Source: JAICLK01 sp963810525
GTDB lineage: Bacteria; Patescibacteriota; Saccharimonadia; Saccharimonadales; UBA4665
DNA: 64,000 bases
Direction of reading: 5' to 3'
NCBI GenBank assembly: GCA_963810525.1
Contig: CAWENB010000003.1
Location: 992,001 to 1,056,000 of the forward strand
Below the pieces are notes generated by a model. That model saw only the letters and a program-made list of their open reading frames with translations, was not told the DNA's origin and searched no databases. Position numbers and translations under genes: made by a program. Below, piece by piece: positions 8,384-16,808 of the stretch. Position 1 is the stretch's first letter. Each line of letters starts with the position of its first letter.

Positions 8384-9922
8384 TTATTTTTGCAGGACTT
8401 CGCCGCCGCCAAAGATATTGCTGATGTTGGCGATGTCTGCGGTCGCTGTAGCCATTTGGTTAGCGGCCGGTTCGGCTGCGGCCACGGTGTGCGTGAATTC
8501 TGCCGCTTCAGGTAATATCGGCGCCGCCGGATCTGCCTCTACGCAGGTAATTGACACTGACTTGCCGGTCAATTGATTGACGATTTCTCTTATAATTGTC
8601 TGGTTTTTAGCTTCACTTAAACGCTTGCGATGAAAGGCGAAGGTAAAACCGAGAACCAGCGTGTTGTTTTCATAACGAGGTTGTGCCATACGAACCACCC
8701 CATAGAGCGTGTTGTATTTTTTCTTAAGTTCGGCGAGGAGTTGTTGCCACATTTCATCATCCATCGGCAGGCTAACCGAAGGGACCGGCGATTCGGGCTC
8801 CGGAAGTTTAGTTGTTTCGTCGGGTTTTATAGCATTTGTCGGCAGGTTCTTTGCTTCAACCTTTATTTGAGACGATGTGGGCTTTAATTTTGATGAAACG
8901 CTTACCGGACTGGGGACGTCAGCCCGGCTGGTGCTGCCGCTCGCAGGTTTCCCCGGTGCCGGGCTGGCCGTCGGCAACGTGTAGCTGAGTACGATAATCT
9001 CCAAAAAACGTGTCGGGTTATGAGCGGCCGGGACGACCAAGAGTTTCTGTAGTAATTCCAAATCTTCCGGAGTAGCGCTTCCCTGCTCTAAGATTCGTGC
9101 CCGCCACAAACTACCGAGCTGTTTTGCGACCTGGGTAGCGCTAAAGCCCTGATCGTGCAATTGGCCAAGCAACTTAATTGTCTGCGCCGCGTCGTGGATT
9201 TCCAGATTTTCTGCAAGCGCTTGGGTCATTTCAATCGGTGGAATGCCGAGCAAACGCTCAACCTCTGCTTTATCGACTTTTCCGCCTATTCCGCCGGCTT
9301 GATCAAGCAAGCTAATGCTATCGCGGAACGAACCTTCGCCGTGCCGGGCAATGAGCTCCAGTGCATCATCGGTGATTTCTATATTTTCTTTGGTCGCGAT
9401 GTCCCGCAAGTGTCCGACGACTTTATCGAGCGGAACCGGCTTGAATGTGAAACGCTGGGTTCGACTGACGATGGTTTCTGGCAATTTGTGCACTTCGGTT
9501 GTGGCTAAAATGAACACTACGTGTGCCGGCGGTTCTTCGAGGGTTTTGAGCAGTGCATTGAAGGCTTCCCGCGTCAGCATGTGTACCTCGTCGATGATGT
9601 AGACTTTGTATTTCGCACTAGTGGGGGCGATGTTGACGCGGTCGCGAAGGTCGCGGATTTCATCGATTCGGCGGTTGCTGGCGGCGTCGATTTCGATAAT
9701 GTCGAGATGCACCGAATCGTCATCGTATGGCAAACCATTGATTTCATGTGCTAAAATGCGGGCGATGGATGTTTTGCCCACTCCACGTGGGCCCGTAAAG
9801 AGATAGGCGTGACTGATGGCGCCCTTTTTCAGTGCGTTTTCGAGCGTATTCGTGATGTGCTCCTGCCCGACCACGTCACGTAACGATTTCGGCCGGTTTT
9901 TGCGGTACAGCGCCTGACCCAT
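8384..9922 (-). CDS. dnaX: DNA polymerase III subunit gamma/tau without zinc module
   Basis: The clamp-loader ATPase of about 512 residues. I chose the ATG at 9922 (MGQALYRKNRPKSL), which fits the family; an in-frame TTG lies nine nucleotides further up. A TATAAT box ends eight nucleotides before the ATG, consistent with a leaderless transcript. Walker A GPRGVGKT is at about 44-51, DEVH at 111-114, and the sensor/arginine-finger motif is SRTQRF. Between Walker A and B the four-cysteine zinc-binding insertion of other DnaX proteins is missing (LAHEINGLPYDDDSVHLD). The Pro/Ser-rich linker and C-terminal tau-like region are divergent. Confidence 0.94.
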   Translation of the reverse strand: MGQALYRKNRPKSLRDVVGQEHITNTLENALKKGAISHAYLFTGPRGVGKTSIARILAHEINGLPYDDDSVHLDIIEIDAASNRRIDEIRDLRDRVNIAPTSAKYKVYIIDEVHMLTREAFNALLKTLEEPPAHVVFILATTEVHKLPETIVSRTQRFTFKPVPLDKVVGHLRDIATKENIEITDDALELIARHGEGSFRDSISLLDQAGGIGGKVDKAEVERLLGIPPIEMTQALAENLEIHDAAQTIKLLGQLHDQGFSATQVAKQLGSLWRARILEQGSATPEDLELLQKLLVVPAAHNPTRFLEIIVLSYTLPTASPAPGKPASGSTSRADVPSPVSVSSKLKPTSSQIKVEAKNLPTNAIKPDETTKLPEPESPVPSVSLPMDDEMWQQLLAELKKKYNTLYGVVRMAQPRYENNTLVLGFTFAFHRKRLSEAKNQTIIREIVNQLTGKSVSITCVEADPAAPILPEAAEFTHTVAAAEPAANQMATATADIANISNIFGGGEVLQK

Positions 9923-9963
9923 GGCTTTCAATTATACGCCGCCGGGTAGCATCGCGCTGTTGT

Positions 9964-10530
9964 TTATTTGTGTGCTCTCAGAAAAACTTCCCGAAAATAT
10001 TCGCGTATGTAGTAAATAAAACTCACAATACTCGAAATAATAGCGAATGCGGCGAAAACAATGGCTAACACATGTGTAAACTGCTGTCCTGCGGTGACGA
10101 CATGCGAAAATACAAACATGAGTAGTGCGCTTACTTGAACGAACATCGCATACTTTCCGATGGTCGACGGGTGGACATCCCAGCCCTTTCGTATGGCATC
10201 AAAGCTCATCGCGGCAACCAGCCCTTGATATACAAACACGAACCACAGGAATGTTATCGGTACGAGTCGGAAATGATATGCTGCGATAATGAGTATGAGA
10301 CAGGTGAGTTTATCGGCGGTCGAATCGACAAGCGCGCCGAAATTGCTGGTATGGGTGCGGCGGGCGACCGGCCCGTCGATGACATCGAGCATCTTGCCGG
10401 CGATAGTAAGTGACAAACCTTCCGCGGTATCGAGATGCAGCGATCCGGCAGCGGTCAAAATGATGCCCAGTGCCGTTACGGCGTTGGCGGGTGTTACTGC
10501 GTCTGACCGCGAAATCTTCAGCATATGCAT
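9964..10530 (-). CDS. CDP-alcohol phosphatidyltransferase family protein
   Basis: A 188-residue membrane enzyme of the CDP-OH-P family, which transfers a phosphatidyl group from CDP-diacylglycerol to an alcohol such as glycerol phosphate. The diagnostic motif D-G-x2-A-R-x8-G-x3-D-x3-D is present as DGPVARR...FGALVDSTAD. About five hydrophobic segments follow. Two in-frame ATGs (10530 and 10524) are possible; the second lies nine nucleotides after a TACAAT box. The alcohol substrate cannot be told from sequence. Confidence 0.88.
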   Translation of the reverse strand: MHMLKISRSDAVTPANAVTALGIILTAAGSLHLDTAEGLSLTIAGKMLDVIDGPVARRTHTSNFGALVDSTADKLTCLILIIAAYHFRLVPITFLWFVFVYQGLVAAMSFDAIRKGWDVHPSTIGKYAMFVQVSALLMFVFSHVVTAGQQFTHVLAIVFAAFAIISSIVSFIYYIREYFREVFLRAHK

Positions 10531-10643
10531 GGTATTGTACAGGATATTTGTATGTTTTAGGGCATACGCACGTGTTATGTGGATTTGTTCAAATAACGCA
10601 AATTTTAGGACAAAATGTATCTTGATAGCAAGTCGCCATGCGA

Positions 10644-11528
10644 TTATTTGTTGCAGTCCGCGCTCACTAGATAGTAGTACATAAATTGATCACCGTGCAT
10701 AAAGGCTTCATAAACCTCGGCCGCGCAGTAGGCGTTGACGAAGTGTCGTTCGAGGTGTAGTGCTTTGATGATTTTATTGGGAATGCGGGCCTGGTCGTGA
10801 AAATATTTGAGTGTGGGCATTATGTGCGATGTGGCATCTTCAACCGCGATGTTTTTAAATCCGGCTTTTTTGAGTATCCCCGGAAAGGCGTGAGTCGTAA
10901 ATTGCTCGAGTGCCGGCATAGCGCCAACTGTATTCATTATAGTCATCAATCGCTGCTGCTCAGGGTCAAGCCGGTTCCGCTGCGCCATCGAATACTCGCA
11001 GAATACCAGTTTGCCTCGCGGCTTGAGTACACGATGCAGCTCTTTAAATAACTCGTTGGCATCCGGCGCGTGCACGAACGTCTCCAAATCATATACACCG
11101 TCAAACGTGTTATCTGCGAACGGCAGATGCATGTAGTCGGCGACCATGAACGTATTGCCGTTGCCAGAGCGACGAGCTTGGCGTTTTGCGCGTTGAATAT
11201 TCCGCGGGAGTAAGTCTACACCAGTAATATGCCAGCCGAAATGGTCTGCCAGGAAGTTTGCCGAGCTTCCTTCGCCGCAGCCGCCTTCTAATACTTCAGC
11301 CCCCCGCTTGAGGTTAAGGTGCTCAGCCAGAATGTCATTTTCGTGCTTCTGGGCTTCGGCGATTGAGGTCGGCCGATCCGGATTGTCATGCCAGCCGAAA
11401 TGTTTGACGCCTTGCACCATGAATCGGTAGCCGAGCATTGATTCTAAAGTGTGATAATACCGCCGCACATCGCGGACGTGGGTATCGGGTTCACTTGCGT
11501 TTACAATGCCGCTTCGATGGCTGCCCAT
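10644..11528 (-). CDS. SAM-dependent class I methyltransferase
   Basis: A 294-residue Rossmann-fold methyltransferase. Motif I is AEVLEGGCGEGSSANFLA, the acidic motif II is ITGVDLLPRNIQRAKR, followed by FMVADYMHLPFADNTFDGVYDLE and LKPRGKLVFCEY. The pattern resembles the small-molecule/sterol C-methyltransferase branch (UbiE/ERG6-like), but no substrate can be assigned. Its start overlaps the end of the upstream gene by 28 nt, which implies translational coupling. A later start is possible but would still leave motif I intact. Confidence 0.85.
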   Translation of the reverse strand: MGSHRSGIVNASEPDTHVRDVRRYYHTLESMLGYRFMVQGVKHFGWHDNPDRPTSIAEAQKHENDILAEHLNLKRGAEVLEGGCGEGSSANFLADHFGWHITGVDLLPRNIQRAKRQARRSGNGNTFMVADYMHLPFADNTFDGVYDLETFVHAPDANELFKELHRVLKPRGKLVFCEYSMAQRNRLDPEQQRLMTIMNTVGAMPALEQFTTHAFPGILKKAGFKNIAVEDATSHIMPTLKYFHDQARIPNKIIKALHLERHFVNAYCAAEVYEAFMHGDQFMYYYLVSADCNK

Positions 11529-12010
11529 TCGGCGTTTTCGTCCTCTTCGGGTACGTTTACGCTTACTTGATCGCCGGGCTTGGCCTTGAAGTATGTGACG
11601 CTGGCGAGTAGAACTCGGTAATCCTTTTGCCCTACCGCCACAAAGTAATGTCCATTTTCGAGTTTGAGCGCGCCCACGACTTGCTTACGCGCCACCGGCC
11701 CGATCTGCTTGTACAGGAATGCCCCGTCTTCGGCGATGGTAAGTTTCAGTATGTCGCCCTGTACCAGCTTTGATTTGCTGGCGTAATTTGCCGGTACCGG
11801 ATAGATTTTACCGTCGCTGCCAACCATGTTCTGGCCGTCGAATACGCCCTCTATGACCTTACCGAGGTTTTCATCGACTGTAGATTTCACGACTTTTTCG
11901 TCGTCACCCACCAAACTTATCAACAACTCATTCGCTGCCGCAAGGTTAGTTTCTGCTTCTTGAATCAGCGCTCTCAAACGCTTCACTTGTTTTTCTGGTA
12001 CATCTGCCAT
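11501..12010 (-). CDS. Conserved protein of unknown function, coiled coil plus beta-rich domain
   Basis: About 169 residues from the ATG at 12010 (MADVPEKQVKRL), chosen because GGAGA lies just upstream; an upstream in-frame start has no ribosome site. Residues 1-40 form a probable coiled coil (KRLRALIQEAETNLAAANELL). The rest is beta-rich with repeated glycine turns (GKVIEGVFDGQNMVGSDGKIYPVPANYASKS is the start of this part, summarised). I do not recognise the family. A likely promoter is TTGACA near 12090 on the minus strand. It overlaps the methyltransferase gene downstream. Confidence 0.75.
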   Translation of the reverse strand: MADVPEKQVKRLRALIQEAETNLAAANELLISLVGDDEKVVKSTVDENLGKVIEGVFDGQNMVGSDGKIYPVPANYASKSKLVQGDILKLTIAEDGAFLYKQIGPVARKQVVGALKLENGHYFVAVGQKDYRVLLASVTYFKAKPGDQVSVNVPEEDENAEWAAIEAAL

Positions 12011-12202
12011 ATTTGTTCTCCGCTCTCCAGCCCTCAAGTGTTTGTTTAGGACACTCTTACCTCTAAAGCTACCATGTTTGTATTGTCAAGTCAAAAATAA
12101 TGTAACCTTCCCGCCAATTCTGAAGATTTCTGTGGATAAACGAGACGTGTGTAGTCAAGAATATAAGCGAAGTTTTTATCGTGAGCTTGTGAGCTTGTTG
12201 GC

Positions 12203-12253
12203 CTGATTAACGCCAAGTGTCAGTAATGCGTTTCTACACTTGGCCGTAATCAG
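12203..12253. repeat. 18-bp imperfect inverted repeat
   Basis: Two 18-nt arms (12203-12220 and 12236-12253) pair at 16 of 18 positions around a 15-nt loop; the inner 9 bp (GCCAAGTGT/ACACTTGGC) are perfect. It lies in the 455-nt gap between the rplL gene and the gene ending at 11501. There is no T-run on either side, so it is unlikely to be an intrinsic terminator. It could be a structured RNA, a protein-binding site, or the trace of a miniature element. Confidence 0.5.
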
Positions 12254-12416
12254 TTACTTTATTGAATGGGTGGGCATCACCGAGCTCGTTATTGGCGACT
12301 TTGTGCTCACGATCACAAATCCATGAAGCGCGAATAAACTGGATTGCAAATATCGTTTAGAATTGCAGATTGTCGAATAGCAACTACACTGTGTGCCCAT
12401 AGCTATGAAATTTTAC

Positions 12417-12449
12417 AAAAACTGCCCGACTTGATTCGGGCAGTTTTTT
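12417..12449 (-). terminator. Bidirectional intrinsic terminator after rplL
   Basis: A perfect 8-bp stem (CTGCCCGA/TCGGGCAG, extended by flanking A/T pairs) with loop CTTGAT, and T-runs on both strands. It lies 17 nt downstream of the rplL stop and ends the rplJ-rplL operon. Confidence 0.88.
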
Positions 12450-12465
12450 ATCGAAAATTTTTCGA

Positions 12466-12900
12466 CTAAGCGAGTTCGACGGAGGCGCCGGCGTCTTCGA
12501 GAGACTTCTTGGCGGCTTCGGCGTCTTCCTTCTTGGCGTGCTCAAGAATAGTCTTGGGCGCACCATCGACGAGCGCTTTGGCTTCGCCGAGGCCGAGGCC
12601 AGTAATGTCCTTAACTGCCTTGATGACCGCAACCTTCTGGCTACCGGCGTCCTTCAATACGACGTCGTACTCAGCCTTTTCTTCTTCGGCCGGAGCGGCT
12701 TCAGCACCGGCGGCCGGTGCGGCCACAGCGATTGCCGGAGCGGCGGCACTCACGCCCCAATATTCTTCGAGAAATTTGACGAACTTACTGATTTCAAGCG
12801 CGCTCATTTTGTCGAGCTCGGCAACCAGTTTTTCAAACTCTTTGGGAACCTCTACTTTTTCGTCTTTCTTGTCTTCTGCTTTCGTATCTGCGTCTGCCAT
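12466..12900 (-). CDS. rplL: 50S ribosomal protein L7/L12
   Basis: L7/L12 (144 residues) forms the flexible stalk that recruits translation factors. The N-terminal dimerisation helices (EFEKLVAELDKMSALEISKF), Ala-rich hinge and conserved C-terminal domain (KVAVIKAVKDITGLGLGEAK, ALVDGAPK) are all present. An extra acidic/lysine-rich stretch of about 18 residues precedes the N-terminal domain, making it slightly longer than the usual 120-130. It is preceded by rplJ with an 18-nt gap and followed by a strong terminator. Confidence 0.97.
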   Translation of the reverse strand: MADADTKAEDKKDEKVEVPKEFEKLVAELDKMSALEISKFVKFLEEYWGVSAAAPAIAVAAPAAGAEAAPAEEEKAEYDVVLKDAGSQKVAVIKAVKDITGLGLGEAKALVDGAPKTILEHAKKEDAEAAKKSLEDAGASVELA

Positions 12901-12918
12901 GATTATTCCTTTCTAAAT

Positions 12919-13452
12919 TTATTGTCCTAGTGCGTCGGCACGGGCGTTCAGTACATTCAATACGCCGCGTACGTTGCCAGTCAGGACGTTCGCAAAGCTG
13001 CTGAGCGGAGCCGCGATAGTACCGACCAACATGCCGCGAAGCTGCTGCTTACTCGGTAGTGCCGCCAATGCCTTTACGTCATCCGTACCAATGAATTTTC
13101 CGTCGGCCGTGAAGGCACCCACGAATTCAAGTGTCGGATTAGTTTTGGCAAAGTTGGCGATGGCCTGAGCCGGAGCGACTTCGTCTTCGCTGTTGAAGGC
13201 GTACAGCAGCATGCCTTCGAGACTGCTGATGTCGGAGTTTTTGAACGTGTCGTTTGCCTGCAGGGCTTTGATAACGAGCCGGTTCTTGACGACCTTTGCT
13301 ACCGTACCGCCAGTACGGGCATCGCGGCGGAAGGTTTGCATAGCCTTCACGCTGGTTCCCTGATATTTGGCGACGACGGTCATCCTGGACGTCTCGAGCA
13401 GCTGTGCTACCTCAGTGACTACTTCGTTCTTCTTGTCTTTTGTTAATGCCAT
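12919..13452 (-). CDS. rplJ: 50S ribosomal protein L10
   Basis: L10 (177 residues) anchors L7/L12 dimers to the ribosome at the base of the stalk. The N-terminal region (MALTKDKKNEVVTEVAQLL) and the conserved fold with the L12-binding C-terminal helix are present. AAGGA lies nine nucleotides before the ATG. The gene is followed by rplL. Unlike in most bacteria, this pair is not next to rplK-rplA, which lie about 30 kb away in this window. Confidence 0.97.
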   Translation of the reverse strand: MALTKDKKNEVVTEVAQLLETSRMTVVAKYQGTSVKAMQTFRRDARTGGTVAKVVKNRLVIKALQANDTFKNSDISSLEGMLLYAFNSEDEVAPAQAIANFAKTNPTLEFVGAFTADGKFIGTDDVKALAALPSKQQLRGMLVGTIAAPLSSFANVLTGNVRGVLNVLNARADALGQ

Positions 13453-13529
13453 ACTGTGTTTCCTTAAATTATTTAAGGTCTTTGTCAGGTAGGTGTCGAC
13501 CTCACGCTATCTATGTATTGCCAAACAAA

Positions 13530-13553
13530 AACGTCTTTGTTTCCAAAGACGTT
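13530..13553 (-). terminator. Hairpin terminator or rplJ leader attenuator
   Basis: A perfect 10-bp stem (AACGTCTTTG/CAAAGACGTT). On the minus strand the loop is GAAA and the stem is followed by TTTTTGTTT. It lies 119 nt downstream of the M20 gene and 78 nt upstream of rplJ. It may simply end the upstream transcript, or act as an attenuator in the L10 leader. Confidence 0.75.
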
Positions 13554-13671
13554 AAAGTTCAAACATTCCAATAGAATTGTTATGACCTCGGCGACATTAT
13601 CAAGGCTCGCGCCCGTCGCTGTCTTTGGCAATATGCTCACATTTTACCGAATTACAGAGAGTATTGTCAAC

Positions 13672-16599
13672 CTAGGGCTCTTCCGCATCCTCGTTCATGA
13701 TGTCGGGAAGCTCTTCTTTGATGAACTTTTCGGAAATGCCGGGCGTACGGGCGATGTAGTCCACGACCGCTTCGGTCGTCATGTTGGGGTTCTGGGAAAG
13801 CCCTTTCATGAGCGCCAGGGTATAACCAGACGAAGGCGGCGCACCCGGGAAACGCGGCTGGGATGAGGTGAGTGTAAACATCGGTGTCCGATCCTCGTGA
13901 CCGCAATACAGGAGTTCGTCATAGAGCCGTTCGCCCTGTATCCCTTCAATCTTGGCGTATCCGTGATGGATGGCTCTTGAAAGTGGTAGACGGGCGGGCT
14001 GACCCTGTAGATTTTCCTGCGCAACGATATCTTCGAACTGCTCGATTGTTATAAGGTAGGCTCGAGCGATGGTGTGCGCATTGGAGGTGCGCTTAGTGTC
14101 AAGGATGAGCCGGCCGCCGTGCCAGCTTTTGGATTCCCCGGCAAAGAATAATTCGAACGGCAGCGACAGGAATTTGTCTTTGTCTGGAAGTGTATTATCG
14201 CGGCAGCCTTGATGAGTGACCCTCGACCCTTCCATCACGCCGCCTCTTATTAAACAATTGAAGTTATCCTTCGATAGGCCGGTACCGAAAGTGGCGTACC
14301 AAACGTACGCGGGTTTGTTGGTTGCGTTCAGACGTCGCGCAAGATGGGCGATGTCCTTTGTCTTTGTGGATTCGATTGGCGCGGCCGCCGCCATTTTACG
14401 GATATATTGCTCTATAACAACGGTGAACTGGTCAAATCCCCGCGCCGATAGCCACTCTGTGTCTTTGTGGCGATCACCGGACGGGGGTTGGATGACGATG
14501 CATGGCACGCCGATGGCGCTGAAGTGGCGTCCATCCGTTACCCCGTAACTCTTTGAGGTGGCGCGGCGTTCGCCGGTGACTTTGCCGACAATTTCAGTGA
14601 AAGGTTTGATGTAACCGTTTTCTGGGTCGTTGATGCACGGTTGGCCAGTGGTCACGATTTTGGCGCTAACGTCGTGCTTCTTGCAGATAGCCCTGATGCG
14701 CGCCGGGAAAGTTCTGTATTCTTCCAGGTTTCCATAGCGAATATCGAGTACAGCCGAAGCATAGGTAGGAATCTGATTGGCCGTCGTGCCGCCTTCGATG
14801 GTACCGACTGATAACGTCGTATCTTCAGGTCCGGAATCGGGAGGAATTAGTAGGTCTACGTCGTGAATGGCGTCGAGTAATTTCTGGATGGCGCTCTCGC
14901 CTTCCCACTGGCGCGAAGCATGACCGGACTTGCCTTTGGCGCTGAGTCTGATCCAATGGATACCTTTGGCAAACGTCTCGAGTCGCCAGCCTTCCCCGCT
15001 GTCTGGAATGACTACTACTTTCGGCTTGTAGTCGTATTCTTTAAGGAGCATGATAGTGCCGTTTTCACTTCCGATTTCTTCGTCGCTGGTCAGCATGATC
15101 CCGAAATCATACGAATTTAAGTCGCCCTGCAACGCATCGACTGCGGCCAGATAGCTGGCGACTGCAAACTTCATGTCCATAACGCCGCGGCCATGCAGTT
15201 TGTCGCCCCGCTTGGTTAGTTTGAAAAGCTTGTCCGGAGCGGGCACGACGTCAACATGGGCACTGAGAAGAATGCTCGGTTCACGGTTATCCTGCCGGGT
15301 GGTGGCGACCAGCGATCGGAAACCTTTGCGCTCATATGACGCTATGTACATGCCGCGTTTACGTAAGAAATCTTCGATAAACGAAAATGCAGTATTGGTT
15401 GCCACAAAGTTCCCGCTCACCGTCGGGATACCGACCAATTGCTGCAGCAGCCGTTGGTGCAGCAATTGGTCGGATTTTTCTTTTAGGCGGGTCGGGATCG
15501 GATTACGTAGGAATTCAATCATGACGGACTGGTACTCGGCAAACGAATCCAGTTCGACATATTCTTCGTCGCTGTGCGGCCGCTGGCCATAGAGGCCGAA
15601 CTCGATGATATCGACGTTGATAAGAGCGTAGTGTCGGCCGTCGCTCGCGCCCGGACGTCCGAGGAAGTGGGCCTTGGCTTTGGTGGTTTTGCGAATAGCG
15701 TTACTCAGTCCTTGCGTGTAAGGGTTGAGCTCCTCGACGCGGACGGCCGGTTCAAACACGGCGAGGTTGACGAGTTCGGCGTCCGGGTCGATGCCGGCGA
15801 TAAAAGTGCGGACCGTTTCTTCACTCTGGAATACCGGGTCTTCCTGGGTGAAGCGGAAATCAATTTTGAGCACCGCTCGATCGGGCACTTTATTAAATGA
15901 GTCATTCGGGGTGCTTAGACTGGCAATACTTGCAGTGGTGGTCCATGTTTCCTGTGTGGGTGTCGGGAATCGTTTCAAGACCGCGCCGGCAAAGTTGCCG
16001 GCTTTGATGACGGCGTTTTCGCCGTGCCATAAATGGCCGCCGTGGGCGTCCTTGCCCTTGAAGGCTATCTCGGCCCAGCACAAACCGCGGGCGGCGTTAT
16101 AAATAGTGTGACGATGATTGGCGTATTCGCCCATGATGACAAACTTGGCGCGGACGTCGTGATCGATTTGCAAACGCACACCGTTGTAGCCGCCAATCTC
16201 TTCATCGCAGACGATTTGCAATCCTAAATTATAGGGAACTTTGTTGACCATTTGACAGAACACGTCGGTCAACACCAGTGTAGTGCCCTTCATGTCCAGT
16301 GCGCCGCGTCCGTAAAGACGACCGTCCTTGACTGTCGGCTGAAATTGTTCCGGCTTCCCGGAAACTACGTCCACGTGGCCATTGAGTAGTATGTCAAACT
16401 CCTTGGGTCGGACGCTACCCCGGTAGGCCAGGAAACTCATTGTGCCGTCGCGCTCGAACCATTCGATGCTCACACCAGGGCACTTTTTAACAATGTCGGC
16501 CACGAACTCGACAGCAGCGCGCAGAGCATCCGGATCGTCGCGCGACGACGGAATAGTGATGAATCGTTTGGTTTGTTCGATGAGTTCGTTACTTGTCAT
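13672..16599 (-). CDS. Tandem M20 metallopeptidases fused to a GGCT-like domain
   Basis: A 975-residue fusion. Residues about 1-375 are one M20/ArgE/DapE-type metallopeptidase (LLNGHVDVVSGKPEQF, GRGALDMKGTTL, CDEEIGG). Residues about 378-760 are a second (LLSAHVDVVPAPDKLF, GRGVMDMKFAVA, TSDEEIGSENG, SYGVTDGRHF). Metal ligands are visible in both. Residues about 765-975 resemble a family of gamma-glutamylcyclotransferase-fold proteins (VWYATFGTGLSKDNF, KSWHGGRLILD, TIARAYLITIEQFEDIVAQE). M20 enzymes hydrolyse peptide or N-acyl bonds. The neighbouring GCS2-like ligase suggests gamma-glutamyl compounds as substrates, but this is inference. A leader peptide and attenuator precede the gene. Confidence 0.85.
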   Translation of the reverse strand: MTSNELIEQTKRFITIPSSRDDPDALRAAVEFVADIVKKCPGVSIEWFERDGTMSFLAYRGSVRPKEFDILLNGHVDVVSGKPEQFQPTVKDGRLYGRGALDMKGTTLVLTDVFCQMVNKVPYNLGLQIVCDEEIGGYNGVRLQIDHDVRAKFVIMGEYANHRHTIYNAARGLCWAEIAFKGKDAHGGHLWHGENAVIKAGNFAGAVLKRFPTPTQETWTTTASIASLSTPNDSFNKVPDRAVLKIDFRFTQEDPVFQSEETVRTFIAGIDPDAELVNLAVFEPAVRVEELNPYTQGLSNAIRKTTKAKAHFLGRPGASDGRHYALINVDIIEFGLYGQRPHSDEEYVELDSFAEYQSVMIEFLRNPIPTRLKEKSDQLLHQRLLQQLVGIPTVSGNFVATNTAFSFIEDFLRKRGMYIASYERKGFRSLVATTRQDNREPSILLSAHVDVVPAPDKLFKLTKRGDKLHGRGVMDMKFAVASYLAAVDALQGDLNSYDFGIMLTSDEEIGSENGTIMLLKEYDYKPKVVVIPDSGEGWRLETFAKGIHWIRLSAKGKSGHASRQWEGESAIQKLLDAIHDVDLLIPPDSGPEDTTLSVGTIEGGTTANQIPTYASAVLDIRYGNLEEYRTFPARIRAICKKHDVSAKIVTTGQPCINDPENGYIKPFTEIVGKVTGERRATSKSYGVTDGRHFSAIGVPCIVIQPPSGDRHKDTEWLSARGFDQFTVVIEQYIRKMAAAAPIESTKTKDIAHLARRLNATNKPAYVWYATFGTGLSKDNFNCLIRGGVMEGSRVTHQGCRDNTLPDKDKFLSLPFELFFAGESKSWHGGRLILDTKRTSNAHTIARAYLITIEQFEDIVAQENLQGQPARLPLSRAIHHGYAKIEGIQGERLYDELLYCGHEDRTPMFTLTSSQPRFPGAPPSSGYTLALMKGLSQNPNMTTEAVVDYIARTPGISEKFIKEELPDIMNEDAEEP

Positions 16600-16616
16600 A
16601 GATGCCTAATTAAAAA

Positions 16617-16641
16617 AACCGAGCTCGCTTGGGGCTCGGTT
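16617..16641 (-). terminator. Attenuator terminator before the M20 gene
   Basis: On the minus strand, GAACCGAGCC pairs with GCTCGGTT and is followed by seven T residues, ending only 18 nt before the M20 start codon. The same 5' arm can instead pair with AGCTCGGTTC near 16671-16680, which is part of the leader ORF. Mutually exclusive terminator and antiterminator structures are therefore possible. Confidence 0.75.
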
Positions 16642-16666
16642 CGATTCGCGAAGATTTTGGCGTGCT

Positions 16667-16744
16667 TCAAGAACCGAGCTCCCCTGAGCCGACAATAATG
16701 CGGTCACAAATCCCAAAAAATACACGATTACTGCTCATAATCAT
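16667..16744 (-). CDS. Leader peptide of the M20 gene
   Basis: A 25-codon ORF (ATG at 16744; alternative in-frame ATG at 16738 giving MSSNRVFFGICDR...). The inferred -10 box TAAAAT ends five nucleotides before the first ATG, so it would be translated from a leaderless mRNA. The last codons (Gly-Glu-Leu-Gly-Ser-stop) make up the RNA arm that competes with the terminator. A ribosome at the stop codon would cover that arm. The peptide's start, Met-Ser-x-Asn-Arg-Val, matches that of the ilv leader. No obvious run of one regulatory amino acid is present apart from Phe-Phe and Ile-Ile. Confidence 0.6.
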   Translation of the reverse strand: MIMSSNRVFFGICDRIIVGSGELGS

Positions 16745-16749
16745 GCAAC

Positions 16750-16779
16750 ATTTTACGCACGTCTTAATACTAAAGTCAA
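16750..16779 (-). promoter_or_regulatory. Promoter of the M20 leader
   Basis: TTGACT (16779-16774) and TAAAAT (16755-16750) are separated by 18 nt on the minus strand, in the gap just after the GCS2-like gene. Confidence 0.65.
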
Positions 16780-16808
16780 TAAGCGAAATCACTTTATTAA
16801 TTGCGATT

